64,000 bases of DNA from Paracyclopina nana (lineage: Eukaryota > Arthropoda > Copepoda > Cyclopoida > Cyclopettidae). The stretch spans positions 1,617,001 through 1,681,000 of the forward strand of contig JAGUCH010000008.1 in NCBI GenBank assembly GCA_019096065.1, written 5' to 3'. Shown in pieces: positions 11,390 through 22,868 of the stretch (position 1 is its first letter; every line of letters begins with the position of its first letter). A program made the translations under genes and the position numbers. The notes beneath the pieces were generated by a model. That model saw nothing but the letters and a program-made list of their open reading frames with translations, ran no database searches and was not told where the DNA came from.

Positions 11390-12894
11390 GTATTTCCCGC
11401 GTTTTCATGCGTTAGTTGTGCCGCGCCCCGGGGCCGCCCGAAAACAAAAATCAGCAAACACGCCTAAAATAAATTAAATTCCTCATTCGTAAGCACAATT
11501 GTACAATTTTTGAAATTAAATTCGTTAAAAGCTGACAATTTATTTCCCTTTCGGCTTTTCCTTGTTTTCGCGTCGCCCCTCCACTAAAAGCTGCCCTTTT
11601 CAGCCTCCCGAAGTTTTTTGGCGTGAAGTTCAGCAGTGTTCACAGTTCACATTGGAGAATTTATCTTTTTCCTCGGGGAAATTCCTCTTAATGGCCGCCA
11701 TCATTGAAGTATGTCCAAAGGGCTCAGTTTTGACCCGGTGAAGCTGCAAAGTTGGATTGGTCGCACAGTGCGCGTTTTCGGCCGCTCAGGTCAGCACATC
11801 CACGTCGGCGCCTTGCTCGCTGTTGACCCCGTGTCCTCAAGGTGAGAGCTACATTGAGTATTTTCAGCTGCGGCCTAATGTGCATGAAAAAAGACTTCAA
11901 TTTTGGGGGAAAAGTTCACATTCTCAAAACTCTCGCATTTTTCGCCATGTTTTGTTTACTCCGCGAAATCTCGTCAAATGGCTGAGCGTCGGGGCGTCGC
12001 AGCCCGTGCGCGCTGCCATTTCGCGAGTTTATCTCTGTTTGTTGACAATCAATAATAATCATCTCTCGGAGAATCGACGTCGGCCCAGATTGAGTGTGCT
12101 CACGTCAGCCTCCTCCATGTTTGCGGTGTTACACACATAATACACTACAGTTGTCATAGGTCGGCGGGCCGGGTTCACCTGCTGCTGTTTCTTCGCTGTT
12201 TCATTGGAAACAACGGTTGGTGCGAAGGAAAGGAAAGATCCTTATTTTTTGCCGGCTCGACCCGTGCTATCCATAAGCTGCTCCCAGCTTGAGTAGAAGC
12301 ACAGCAGCAGCAGCAGCAGCTTTACCAAGGCTGAAAAGGCTGCTGGCTGCTCCAGTAGAGCTCGCAGTAGAGCCTTTTAAGGCCGCCGCCATCATACTAC
12401 TTATGGCTGCCTTGGCCTTAGCTATGCTCATCAGTGTGTGGTGAGGCCCTGCCCAACCAAAAGTTCTCATCACAGTTGCATTTGCAGTGTTGTCCTCAAG
12501 AGCCCGGTGGACCAGTCGATCATCCTGGTGCCTTGGATAGACCTCGAGGAGTCGATCCAGGTTGTCGAAGAAGAGAAAAGGCCATCGTCAACCCACTGCT
12601 GCCTGCTCGCTGCTCGACAAAGCGAAGAGTCGAAAGTTGGTCAGAGGGCTCCAGAGGCTGTCGTCGAGTGGCTGGCCAAGCACCAAGTCCAGGCTGAACT
12701 GCAAGGCCCAGTGGTGGTCGTTCAAGCCGGCCTTGCTCGATTGAGGCCGCCGTATACGACAGTCGAGGCCAGCAACGTGATTGTGCTCGACAGGCTGACC
12801 TCGATCCTTGGGCAGATGCCATCCTAGTTTCGCGACTGGCCCTCAGTTGGTGGTGGCCTCACCCAAAGGCTCCAAACTGTTCCTGTCAGTGGAG
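11390..12894 (+). promoter_or_regulatory. CpG-rich promoter/leader of the casein kinase 1 gamma gene
   Basis: GC and CpG content rise sharply here compared with the flanks, ending in the first CK1-gamma coding exon. A donor-like CCTCAAG|GTGAGA at about 11840 and an acceptor-like TTTGCAG at about 12487 could remove a leader intron. Open frames near 12438-12827 would be upstream ORFs or chance. I cannot fix the transcription start. The 300 bp before this region (11084-11390) hold nothing recognisable. Confidence 0.4.
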
Positions 12895-15800
12895 ATGCAA
12901 AAGGCGGCCGACAGTGGCCGAAGCAAAGAGGCTGCAGCCGCATTAGAGGCCGCCAACCGGAGAGTGAGTCAGACCTCATCGCGAACCAGAAACATGGCGT
13001 CGGCATCCAGATCGACCTCAGGATCCTCATCCGTACTCATGGTGGGGCCCAACTTCAGGGTGGGCAAAAAGATTGGATGCGGCAACTTTGGCGAGCTGCG
13101 TCTGGGCAAAAACCTCTACAACAACGAGCATGTCGCCATCAAATTGGAGCCTATGAAGTCCAAGGCTCCCCAATTGCATCTGGAGTACCGATTCTACAAG
13201 CAATTGGTAATAATTGATCGCCGCTCAATCTCAATCTAGAAACTAGGGCGGATGCGTACGCTTGCAAAGTGACCAATCTTGAAATGCTTTGTTTAGAGAA
13301 TGCTCGTTGCCCCAGCTAAGCTTGCAAGGTATTTTGTTGAGAGCAAAAAGACACACTCTTGAAATCGCAACATAATTGCAGGGCACAAGTGTTGCTGTGC
13401 TTGCGTTTCTATAGTAACCAAATAATGATAAGACTAAGCCATATCGAATCGACGAGCATTCTGCTAACGGAGACATTTGCCTCGGTGTCACTCCGCATTG
13501 CTACGCATTTGGTCTAGTTCCTGAGCCCTAATTGAATCACATGCCAATGTGGTAACCATGTTTGTTAATTATCCAGGGTTCACATGGTGGCATTCCGGAA
13601 ATCTACTACTTCGGTCCATGCGGGAAGTACAATGCCTTGGTGATGGAGTTGCTCGGTCCCAGCCTCGAAGACCTGTTTGATATTTGCGGCCGCAAATTCT
13701 CTTTGAGGACGGTCTTGCTGATTGCAATCCAGCTGCTCCACATGATGGAGTATGTCCACTCGAAGCATTTGATCTATCGAGACGTCAAGCCTGAAAACTT
13801 CCTCATTGGCCGAACCTCGATGAAGAAAGATAAAATCATCCATATTGTCGACTTTGGCCTCGCCAAAGAGTACATCGACCCTGACACCAACAAGCACATT
13901 CCATACAGGGAGCACAAAAGCCTCACAGGCACAGCTAGGTATTGAGCTAATCGAGCTTTTCTTTTCGTTTTCTACTTATGAGTGTGGGGGGACATACTTG
14001 ACTTAACTTATTAGGTGTGGGCAGCAGAAGTATTCAAGGTTGAAGTCTTGAAGTACGACACTTCATGAAAGCTCGGTCCATTTAGCATTTGCAAGCACTT
14101 TTGCTTGTCAATCCGCTTTAAAAAGTGAAAACGGCTCCATTGTCGAATAGGATGAAAATTAATCATGTCAAACTTATGTTCTACATGGAACTGGAAGCTT
14201 TTGGATTAACAGCAATTTGCTCTTGTGGCTCGAAAGCTCATTTCTAAATGTTGTTATTTCATGCATTGAACTAGATTACTGATTTGATTTTTCTTCTTGT
14301 TTGCAGGTATATGAGCATCAACACCCATTTGGGAAAAGAGCAGTCGAGAAGAGATGACCTCGAGGCCCTTGGACACATGTTCATGTACTTCCTCAGGGGA
14401 AACTTGCCATGGCAAGGACTTAAGGCAGATACGCTTAAAGAAAGGTATTCTTACATTTTCATATTACTTCGCTTAATTTCCTCAATTCAATTGTGAGCAG
14501 GTATGATCATGAAATGAAAAGGGATTAGGCCTTTCAGGCCATAAAAAGCCAGCCTTTTGCATGCATAAAACATGCCTTTTATGCTATATGGCAAACAAAG
14601 TAAAAGTTGTAGCAGCATAGGCCTATTTATGAATAATTAACTTGGATCTTCTTCTAGCCGCAGGAAAATCTATAAATCCTCAATGATACTATAGAAGTAG
14701 GAGTGACTCATGTCGAGGATATAAAATGTCGCTATTTTAATTATATTTTCCAATTATGATGCCATAAAAGTCTTAAAGGATTTGTGATATAATAATGCAT
14801 GCTGCCCAAGTTAAGCTGGGTATGATAGTGTGTGTAACCTTTATGCGCATATAAAGAGCGTGCTTTTCAAACTACGCCCCTAGTTCAACCCATGGCAAAA
14901 TAGCATGAGATTGTGGAAAATAGAGCAAAGCTTGCAATATGCTTGTAATGCTCAAGCTTTCAGCTCCATCCAAGTTCTAAGTTTGTCATGATTTCTTTTA
15001 CCGATTTTCGACATTACCTTATTGTGTCATGGCAATGTGCTTGACTGTCGATTGATCCTTGTGGCCTTCATTATTATGCATTTAAGTATTAATGTAATAT
15101 CAAAACGAACTTATTTTATAAATATTAATTGTGTTCTAATATTGCACTAAACTTGGCTCAAGAGGCATTTTTACATTTCTTTTCCACTTTAAGATTATCT
15201 TATAGCCTCAGCATTTATGAAGTTTAGCTTAAATCTTCACTGAGCCTTACTTTTAGACTTAAAAAAAAGTACTGAGTCAAGCTGTCATCATTTGGCTTTT
15301 CTCTCCCGATTCCAAGAGGAAATGGCTGAAGGGGCCTCAAACATACTTAGAGAAAGCTTCGCACTTTGCACTTACTCCATGTCATCAATGGTCTCCCATT
15401 ATCATATAAAATGCTTGTTGGCTATTAGGTTATGCAACATTACATTGCTATGTAATATTGCCAGGCTCATTTACTACCATTTTACTTCAATTAAAAATTT
15501 ATTTTTTGCTTTGCCTGAATTTAAAAATGGGCCTTGACGAGCCAACTTGAATTAACCGGCGCAACTTTTTTCTCCCATTTTTTTGTAACGGCGCTACGCA
15601 AATTAAATTCAAATTCAAAGCTTTTGAAACTTGCAAAAGTGTCAGTTGAAGCTCACATTTTCACAAAATGTCGCAAGGCACTGTCAAGTCGCAAACGCGT
15701 ATCCAATGTAACGGTAAAGTCATTCAGCTCAATAAACTTGCGCTACTTTTTTGTAGCTATTAAAAAGTTCAAAAAGCTTCCAAAACTTGCCATAGAAGCG

Positions 15801-17192
15801 CTCATTATCGCAAAAATGTCGCAAGGAGTGCTCATAGCTCAAAAGTTGCGCATTTCACTAATCTGTTTTATCACTCTAAAAATTTTTTGTAGATTTTAAA
15901 ACTTGAAAATAAAAAAAAGGGAACATTTGTCACAAAATTTTGCAAGTCGCGCTCATATACTAAGTAACAGTAACGGCGCTCCGCCCAAAAGTCGCGCATC
16001 TCATTAATCTGCGCTATTTTTATGTCACTCCAAAAAAAATTCATGTATCTTTAAAACTACTAATCTGCGAAAGCGCGCATTTATCGAAATGTCGCGCTCA
16101 TACACTAAGTAACGTTAACGGCACTCCGCTCAAAAGTCACACATCTCATTAATCTGCGCTCCTTTTTTATCGCCCCTTTAAAATTCATGTAGATTTTAAA
16201 ACTTTGAAATCGAAAAAAGCGCACATTTTCTCTAAATGTCGCGTTCACTTACTAAGTAATAGTAACGGCGCTCTGCACAAAAGTCGCGCATCTCATTAAT
16301 CTGCGCTCCTAAAAAAATCATGTTGCTTTTAAAACCTTAAAAGTCTATAACAAAAAGTCTATCTTTTCTCAAAAGTCGCAAGTCGCGCTAACAAGTAACG
16401 GTATCGGCGCTCCGCCCAAAAGTCGCGAATCGCGCATCTCATTAATCTGCGCTCCTAAAAAAATCATGTTAAAACCTTGAAAGTCTATAAAAGCGCTCCT
16501 TTTCTCAAAAGTCGCAAGTCGCGCTCATAAGTAACGGTAACGGCGCTCCGCTCAAAAGTCGCGCATCTCAAATCCGTGTCTCGTTATGTTGCAGGTATCA
16601 GAAGATCGGCGACACGAAGCGGTCCACCCCGATAGAGGTGCTATGCGAAAACTACCCGGAGGAGATGGCGACATATTTGCGCTATGTGCGCCGTCTGGAC
16701 TTTTTCGAGACGCCGGACTACGACTATTTGCGCAAGCTGTTCAGCGACTTGTGCGAGCGCAAAGGTTACGTCGACGACGGCGAGTTCGACTGGACGGGTC
16801 GCAACATGTCCACGCCGGTCGGCTCGCTGCAGGCGGCCAACAACCAGGACGTCATTTCCCCCACCAACCGTGACCGGCACCGCAGCCAAAAGGACGGTGG
16901 GGTGAAGAACGCGGCGTGGTCCGAGTCCAAGCCCTCGGGCATCGACGGCATCGGCCCCAGGATGGAGAACCGACACCCGTCCGTCCAAGTGGTGCGTGGA
17001 TCCACAAACATCGACTTGTCGCGCGCCGGTGACGAGGAAACGGCGGACAGGTCAAACGCGCCGATCGCAGGCAACGCCAACGGCGCAGACGTCGAGGTTG
17101 TCGATGAAACCAAATGCTGCTGCTTCTTCAAGCGAAAAATCAAGAAGAAGAAGTCGGCCAACCACCACGGCAACCGGAGTAGCAACAAATGA
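12895..17192 (+). CDS. gish: Casein kinase 1 gamma (gilgamesh-type)
   Basis: A membrane-anchored Ser/Thr kinase of Wnt and Hedgehog receptor signalling. Four exons: 12895-13206, 13577-13938, 14307-14444 and 16595-17192, giving about 469 residues from Met at 12895. Upstream Met 12808 and downstream Met 12994 are alternatives, and the start is uncertain. The kinase domain opens with [20 protein letters not shown]. It has the VAIK lysine (HVAIKLEP), the [13 protein letters not shown] catalytic loop, [11 protein letters not shown] as the DFG segment, and the CK1-specific [20 protein letters not shown]. Exon 4 adds the GKTR-like [18 protein letters not shown] region. The tail ends in [16 protein letters not shown], the palmitoylation/polybasic anchor that defines CK1 gamma. 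Intron 3 (14445-16594) is filled with a degenerate repeat. Coding GC is high in exon 4 (CGC, GAC and GCC codons), unlike exons 1-3. Confidence 0.95.
15590..16572. repeat. Degenerate tandem repeat (about 110-150 bp unit) in CK1-gamma intron 3
   Basis: About seven imperfect copies share GTAACGGCGCTCCGC, AAAAGTCGCGCATCTC and ATTAATCTGCGCTCC, for example at 15970, 16110, 16260, 16395 and 16535. The last copy runs to within 25 bp of the exon-4 acceptor. The repeat is CpG-rich, in contrast to the rest of the intron. Confidence 0.9.
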
Positions 17193-17211
17193 CTGCAATT
17201 CTCAACAACAC

Positions 17212-17600
17212 TTAAAACCACGTGGCTTTGTTTACATTGCTGTTCTTGCGCCCAGCAGCAACAACAACAACTTTGAAGTGTTGTGCTTGAGAGCGACAAT
17301 GATTGGGATGAGCGACAGCTGACTGCCCACATGGCTTTGTTTACAATGCTGTTCTTGCGCTCAGCAGCAACTGCGACAACTACTTTGAAGTGTTGTGCTT
17401 GAGAGCGACAATGACGGAAACAGCTGGCTGCACAGGTTGATGCTGCTGCCTCGTCCAATAACAACAACTTTGAAGTGTTGTCTTTGAGAGAGGCAAGCAC
17501 AGCTGATGGTTCAATTGGTTTGTTTATGGCAATGAGATGTCCACTAGCTTAGCACAGCAACAACTTTGAATTGCTGTTCTTGAGAGCCATGATGACAACA
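17212..17600 (+). repeat. Three to four diverged copies of an about 110-bp unit in CK1-gamma 3' region
   Basis: Copies start with CCACGTGGCTTTGTTTACA (17218) or its variant CCACATGGCTTTGTTTAC (17327). They continue with TTGCTGTTCTTGCGC and CAGCAGCAAC, and end with ACAACTTTGAAGTGTTGT plus GCTTGAGAGCGAC. Shorter copies lie at about 17450 and 17545. They follow the stop at 17192 directly, so they are probably in the 3' UTR. Confidence 0.8.
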
Positions 17601-19624
17601 AATAACTGATCACCTGCAATGTGCTGCAAATTGACAAGTGGTTTGCTTGAGAGCGACGATGTCAACAAACAGCTGACTTATATACAACAGCACTGGATAT
17701 GTAGGTGCTGCTGCTCATCAAAACAACATTGCTGTTGATGTCCTCAACAACAGCATTACAAAGCAAGTCAGAGTCATTACAGTCATGAACCATGAGGCTT
17801 ACAGATAACAAGGATGCATCAGAGCCAAAATATTGCTGTTGTTGTTGTGTTTAACAACATTTGGATGTTGCTACCTGACAGTTGTTGTTGCGTTAAGGCT
17901 GAACTGAAAACATCATTGTTGTTGTTCTCAACAACAGCATTAAAAAGCCATTACAAAGCCTTGCGATGACATGACAGTGTTGCTGTTATGGTGGTGTGCC
18001 TAAGAACAAACATGAACCAAGTGACTTTGTATACAAACAAAGGCGTAGCTCAGCCAAAAAAATGTCGCTTCTTAGCAACAACAAAAGCGTTGTTGTTGTG
18101 TCCCCAAGAACAACAGTTGACACCACGTGGCTTTGTTTTCAAACGACAACACAGCATTTTGCTTAACAACAGCAATGTTGTTGTCACTGCTGTGCTTAGG
18201 TGAAACCACGTGGGTGGCTTGTTTTCATTTGTGTTGTGGTCATCTTTGAAAAATTGTGGTGTTGTTGACATTGTTGCCAAAAAACTGAGAAAAAAAAACC
18301 AGAAGACAATTTTTACTGCTACGAGCTGTGATGAAAAAAATGAAAGATTTTGAAAACTGAGGCAAAAAAGTAAGAGAGTGTAATAGACACAAATGTGCTG
18401 ATGCTCAACCAAACAAGTGACAATTTTTGGCATAAATTCAAGAATGAAAAAAACAACAACAACAAAAGTGCTTGTGAAGAAAAATAAACATTGAGATGAA
18501 CATGGTCTTGAAAAAAAACTACATGTAAAACTACTACTACTACAATTATCATAACTATTATTAAAAACAGCAACAAGATTCCAATTTTCCTCCCCTTTTT
18601 CTCAAAGTCCTTGACGAAAAGTTATGAAAAAAAAACCTCTTTCTAAATTAGCAAAAACACAAGCAAAAAAATGCTCTCTTTTTTCAGTTGCATTTTTTAA
18701 GTTGGCAGCATGATAATTATAATTATTAATATCAAATTCACCCTTTTTAAAAAGTGTAAAAAAAGAGTTTTTTTCTTAAAAGCTGCTGCTGCTGCTAAAC
18801 TGATGAGAAGAAAAATTCATTATAAAGATGCATGAAGAATATTTCAGAAAAACAGTGAAATATCTCGTCCTGAAAATTATTGCTGCAACTTCTTTTCCTC
18901 CTAATTTTTGTGATCATAATTCGATTATCATTCATAGTAACGATTATCATCATCAACCAAAACGAATACATCAGTTTCTCGTGACTACTCATTCTTTTTT
19001 CGAAATTCAACTATTTAAAAAAGTCATTTTTCCATAAGTAAAGATTTTTTCTGCTGGCTTTTTTAAGGTTTTATGGAATCGCCAAAACACACAGGATTCT
19101 TTTTCCGAATTGGGCCAGGACCTTAAAACAACTACCAAATGGATAAATACATAATAAAGTTAAGTCTTATCTTCTCCATTTTCTGAATAATTCAGGCATA
19201 TCTAAAAAAAATCCCGTCAGTTAATTTAGTAATTGCGAGGACTATTTGCGAATTCGCCTTAAATGGCTTAATTATCAAAAGGCCAGCACAAATATTTTTG
19301 CCAGCATTTGAGGAATTAGTAAGGAGTCCAAGGCAAGAGCAAAACTGACGCCGACACGGATTATTTGAGCAGAGCACTCTTCACTATTTCAATGGGGTCG
19401 CGTTTATCAGTTTTTTTGCGAATTACGGCAATTCTTCTCGCTCCGCTCGGTTGGTTGCGCTATTCCAAAAGAAATCAACCAAAGTTTCATTTTTATCGCA
19501 CCATACTCTAGATGAATCGAAAACCTACTTTTCCTAGGCGCGAAATTGAAATATATGCATTAAGGTAGTTGTGGATTTTACGACATAAATTTATTCAGAA
19601 GGTTGATCTGATCCAAAAAGCAGC
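17600..19624. other. Probable CK1-gamma 3' UTR and intergenic DNA, CAA/TTG-rich
   Basis: From 17600 to about 18280 the sequence is dominated by CAACAA and its complement TTGTTG, so hairpins are easy to form. CCACGTGG-type motifs recur at 18123 and 18205. From 18280 on it is AT-rich with A/T runs and no supported gene. The tail after 19500 is the 3' flank of the minus-strand RpS25 gene. Confidence 0.5.
19590..19595 (-). terminator. Poly(A) signal (AATAAA on minus strand), RpS25
   Basis: TTTATT on the plus strand, 30 bp beyond the RpS25 stop codon at 19625. Confidence 0.7.
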
Positions 19625-20688
19625 TTATTCTTCTCCCTCATCCTTGGTCACACGAGTGTAGATGGTTTGGGCGCTGTGTTGCACAACTTGTTTGATGAGT
19701 CCTGCAATGAAAAAGCGGAATTAATAGGCGAAAAGTGGCAAAAATGTAAACTGAACTGTAACTGACACGGGACTAACACTAGTAGTTTAAAAAGTTGCTG
19801 AATTTCTACAATGAATAATTTTAAAACTATAAAAAAGCCTCTAAATCAAAATTGGTACCAAAAAGGCCTTGATATGACAGAGCGAAGCCGACAAAGATCA
19901 TAATTAGTAGGTAACTTCCAACAGCAATAATCCACTGTGCTCATGAACTTAATCTGTCTCAAGACATGATCTGCATTAAAACAGCGTTTTCAGTACCTAC
20001 ATTTTTTTAAAAAAAATAGCTGTCAAGTGCATTAAGTATTGTGCTGTGAATAAGAACTAAATCTTCGAAGCCAAAAGGTGTAAAATTGAAGGCTCCCAAA
20101 TGCCCAAAATGAAGTCATTGAAAAGCTTAAAATAGTACGTAATAATCCACTGGGCGCATCATAAAAGAAGAGAGAACGGAAGGAAAATCTTAAATTTATC
20201 TTCACTATGCGCGTCAATATGTTCCACTGTGCCATCTCAAGTTAAGCTTTTGTTTACCTTTTTGGACGAGCTCGTGCAGAACTTTCCTTGCGAGCGACCC
20301 GCGAACCTTCATTCTCTCGCTCACGATCGAGGGCGTGATGAGCTTGTAGGTGGGCACCTCCTTCACCAACTTGTCGTAGGTGGCCTTGTCGAAGAGCACC
20401 AAGTTGTTCAACTTGTCCCTGGTCTTTCCCTTGGACCACTTCTTCTTCTTGGCCTTGCCGCCGCCGCCGCCCTCCTTCTTCTTGGGCGCCTTCGCGGGAG
20501 CCTTCGCTCCGGCCTTCGGATCCTTCTTTGCTCCCTGCGATTTAACGAGATATTTTATGAGTTAGCGATCGCGAATTATTAGCGGGAACGCGGAGGACGT
20601 TTGAGGCCGAGAAAAAGGCCGAGAGAGGCCGGGATGAGCGAGATTGAGACGGATTTTGAGCGAAGAGAAAATTCACAGCACTCACCAT
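19625..20688 (-). CDS. RpS25: 40S ribosomal protein S25 (eS25)
   Basis: A small-subunit ribosomal protein. Three minus-strand coding exons: 20688-20686 (ATG only), 20534-20258 and 19701-19625, with 118 residues in total. The lysine-rich N-terminus ([20 protein letters not shown], then [16 protein letters not shown]) is followed by [53 protein letters not shown] and, across the last intron, [17 protein letters not shown]. This is the full eS25 fold at its normal length. The ATG lies exactly at the end of exon 1 (ATG|GTGAGT). Just upstream on the minus strand, CTTCCTTTT (20713-20705) looks like a 5' TOP tract. The gene is divergent from TFIIF beta. Confidence 0.96.
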
Positions 20689-21038
20689 TTTACGACGATA
20701 GTGTAAAAGGAAGTTGGTGGTGGCGCTGCTGTACACGTAAACAAATGCTCAAAGCGTTGCCAGATTTGGTTGAGTGATTTTGTAAAACCGCCAAATGTTT
20801 TTCCAAAAATGAATTCCAAAGCGCATTTGTCACCAAATTTAGATACTAAAAAATGTTTTTAAATCAAAATTACCTTAATAATTCATTTATCGACTTTAAA
20901 AGCCCACAGATTAAGCTAAATGGTAGAAAACGCCGGGGATTTTCAGTTGGCAGCATCTGGTAGCGCTGTTCAGCTGTCGCTTACACCACAGCGATTTGGC
21001 GAGAAAAATATTGATATACAAATAATAAAACGTAAACA
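20689..21038. promoter_or_regulatory. Divergent promoter region between RpS25 and TFIIF beta
   Basis: 350 bp separate the two start codons, which point away from each other. The region contains CACGTAAACAAA (about 20734-20745), a forkhead-type core, and no TATA box at a fitting distance. Shared bidirectional promoter use is an inference. Confidence 0.45.
20705..20713 (-). promoter_or_regulatory. Candidate 5' TOP tract of RpS25
   Basis: The minus strand reads CTTCCTTTT, 17 bases before the start codon, in a spot where ribosomal-protein mRNAs begin with a C plus a pyrimidine run. It is supported by position and composition only. Confidence 0.45.
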
Positions 21039-21986
21039 ATGGCTTCTTCAGCGACAGAGAAAGCGGAGAAGAAGAAATCGGACAAGGATGTGGACTTGTC
21101 CAATGCGAATCGCGGAGTTTGGCTCGTCAAAGTGCCCAAGTATATCGCGGAAAGGTGGGAAAATCTCCAAGGCGGGGCAGACGTGGGCAAGCTGAAAATC
21201 ATTCGAAGGCCGAACATGAAGCCTTTGGTCTCATTCTCCCTCGAAGACTCCTTGACCGTGCCCATGCCAAATGAGGCCAAAATCAGTCAGAAAACGGAAA
21301 TTCCCAAAGATCACACATTTGTCGTGTCCACAGTGGCCACGCAATCATTGGCTGTGTTTTCGCATACTTCAGGTAAAAGCGAACGTCTTTCAAAGTCTAT
21401 ATTCATGATCATTGGAAAGACATCGTGAGTCGTTTCAGTGCAGATTTCTTCATATTTGTTTTCTTTGTCAGGTGATCCCAATGCTGTTGTGCCCATTCCG
21501 GATAAACTGTCACTCGAAGGCAAAGTTGTGCAGAGGGCCGAATGTCGACCGATTAACAACTCGGTGTACATGGCTGCCAAGAAAGATGCCATCATCAGAG
21601 CTATTGAGCCTCAGCGTAAAGCTCAGACCTTGAAGGCACCTGTCAACTCCTACAAGCCAGTGTCCAATCATGCTGCCAATTTGGCCTACATCGCCAAGAA
21701 GAAGACTGAGGGCAAAAAGTCTCGCGATGACAAAGACGCCGTCATGGAAGTCCTGTTTGCTTTGTTCGAAAAGCATCAGTATTACAAGATCAATGATCTG
21801 GTCAAGCACACCAGACAGCCTGTCACCTACTTGAAGGAGATCCTCAAAGATGTCTGTGTGTACAATGTGAAAAATCCGCACAAGAACATGTGGGAACTGA
21901 AGCCAGAGTATCGACACTACAAGGCCGACGAGGAAGACAAGCCCAAAGGCGATGATGGCAATGATGACTCTTCTGATGATGAATAA
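21039..21986 (+). CDS. TfIIFbeta: General transcription factor IIF beta subunit (RAP30)
   Basis: It binds RNA polymerase II together with RAP74 and helps form the preinitiation complex. Two exons, 21039-21372 and 21472-21986, give 282 residues. The N-terminal dimerisation barrel begins around NANRGVWLVKVPKYIAERW and contains KLKIIRRPNM. The intron splits HTS|GDPNAVVPI. The linker follows with EGKVVQRAECRPI. The C-terminal winged helix (about 190-255) includes DAVMEVLFALFEKHQYYKI, RQPVTYLKEILKDV and HKNMWELKPEYRHYK. An acidic tail ends it. The stop TAA (21984-21986) lies inside an AATAAA (21982-21987), and the next gene begins about 60 bp later. Confidence 0.95.
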
Positions 21987-21987
21987 A
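21982..21987 (+). terminator. Poly(A) signal overlapping the TFIIF beta stop codon
   Basis: GAATAAAAA: the TAA stop is embedded in AATAAA, leaving a 3' UTR of perhaps 15-30 nt before the downstream gene. Confidence 0.65.
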
Positions 21988-22035
21988 AAAATAATCCAGA
22001 ATCAAGTACATAACGTAATCATAATGCAAAAGAGG

Positions 22036-22047
22036 TTTCATTTTCAG
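22036..22047 (+). other. Splice-acceptor-like site immediately before the mRpL41 start codon
   Basis: TTTCATTTTCAG followed by ATGATG. No partner donor is evident in the 61-bp gap. It could serve a leader intron that reaches into TFIIF beta, or trans-splicing of a downstream cistron. Confidence 0.45.
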
Positions 22048-22802
22048 ATGATGTCGCATGTGTCATTGTCAACTCGAGGCTTGTCAACCTCATGCCTGAG
22101 GTCCATTCGATATATTCCCCATGAACCATACCCAGTTGAGCCAGCCAGCCCATTTCGAGGCAACAAAGTGTACTCTCCAGAGGTGAGCAAATTGGAGCAT
22201 ATCAAGCTGGATTTCAAGGGTATGCGGTTCAACAACAAGCGACACTTGAGAGAACACAAAAAGTTGCTCTTCAAGCCATTCGAGGCTCGATTGCCAGAGT
22301 TCAGCGACATCGAGGAGCACAAGTATGGATGTCGAGGCTCTGGCATTCGACACCGAGCACTGTGGGAACATGTGCCTGAAATGGTGCCTCAGCTCATTGT
22401 GCCAGACCTGAAAGACTGCAAGTTGAAGCCATATGTGTCGTACACCACTAAGGAAATCTATCAGGTACCTTTCTAAGTGATAAAGTTTGCTGTGGGCACA
22501 TCTGAAAATGAGGCTCTTTATTATTTTAAGAACTCGATTCTGGAGTTCTTTTCATTGATTTTTTTTTGCTACAGGAGGAAATGACATCGAAGGACTTGTT
22601 CAACGTGATCTATGGCAAGAAGATATTGACGGATTACAAAGCGGGCAAACTAGATGAACAAGGGCAGCCTTTGGAGCCAAGTGAAGAGGAAAAGTTGTCA
22701 CCCGATGAGGCCTGGATAAAAGCCAGGCAGAGTGGCTCCGACATTTTCCAAGGTGGCAAGGAGCCCAGCAAGGAGTGGTCGCTTAACTACAGTCGTAAAT
22801 AG
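22048..22802 (+). CDS. mRpL41: Mitochondrial large-subunit ribosomal protein L41
   Basis: Exons 22048-22464 and 22575-22802 give 214 residues. The basic, Ser-rich start (MMSHVSLSTRGLSTSCLRS) fits a mitochondrial presequence. The diagnostic core is HVPEMVPQLIVPDLKDCKL with KPYVSYTTKEIYQ. Exon 2 carries MTSKDLFNVIYGKKILTDYK, again as in L41 proteins. It is longer than vertebrate L41 (about 137 residues), as in other arthropods. The first ATG is preceded directly by TTTCATTTTCAG, a good splice acceptor, only 61 bp after the TFIIF beta stop. Met at 22024 is a possible alternative start. Converges with the CUEDC1-like gene 66 bp downstream. Confidence 0.85.
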
Positions 22803-22803
22803 A

Positions 22804-22809
22804 TTTATT
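22804..22809 (-). terminator. Poly(A) signal (minus strand) of the CUEDC1-like gene
   Basis: TTTATT on the plus strand, 60 bp past the CUEDC1-like stop and starting 2 bp after the mRpL41 stop, so the two convergent 3' ends must overlap. Confidence 0.6.
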
Positions 22810-22868
22810 TCAAAGAGAAAAAAGGAGAGAGATTCTTTAAGGAAATCACATAGTGAATAGTTGAGATA

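Noticed and set aside
12434..12827. Overlapping frames of 87-129 codons before CK1-gamma
   Set aside because: CpG-rich leader with no recognisable domain; three overlapping frames are equally open.
16766..17500. 244-codon minus-strand frame opposite CK1-gamma exon 4
   Set aside because: It is antisense to a clearly conserved exon and is a by-product of its GC-rich codons; no family resemblance.
18050..18576. Minus-strand frames of 127 and 85 codons
   Set aside because: Low-complexity Phe/Leu/Val peptides from CAA- and A-rich DNA.
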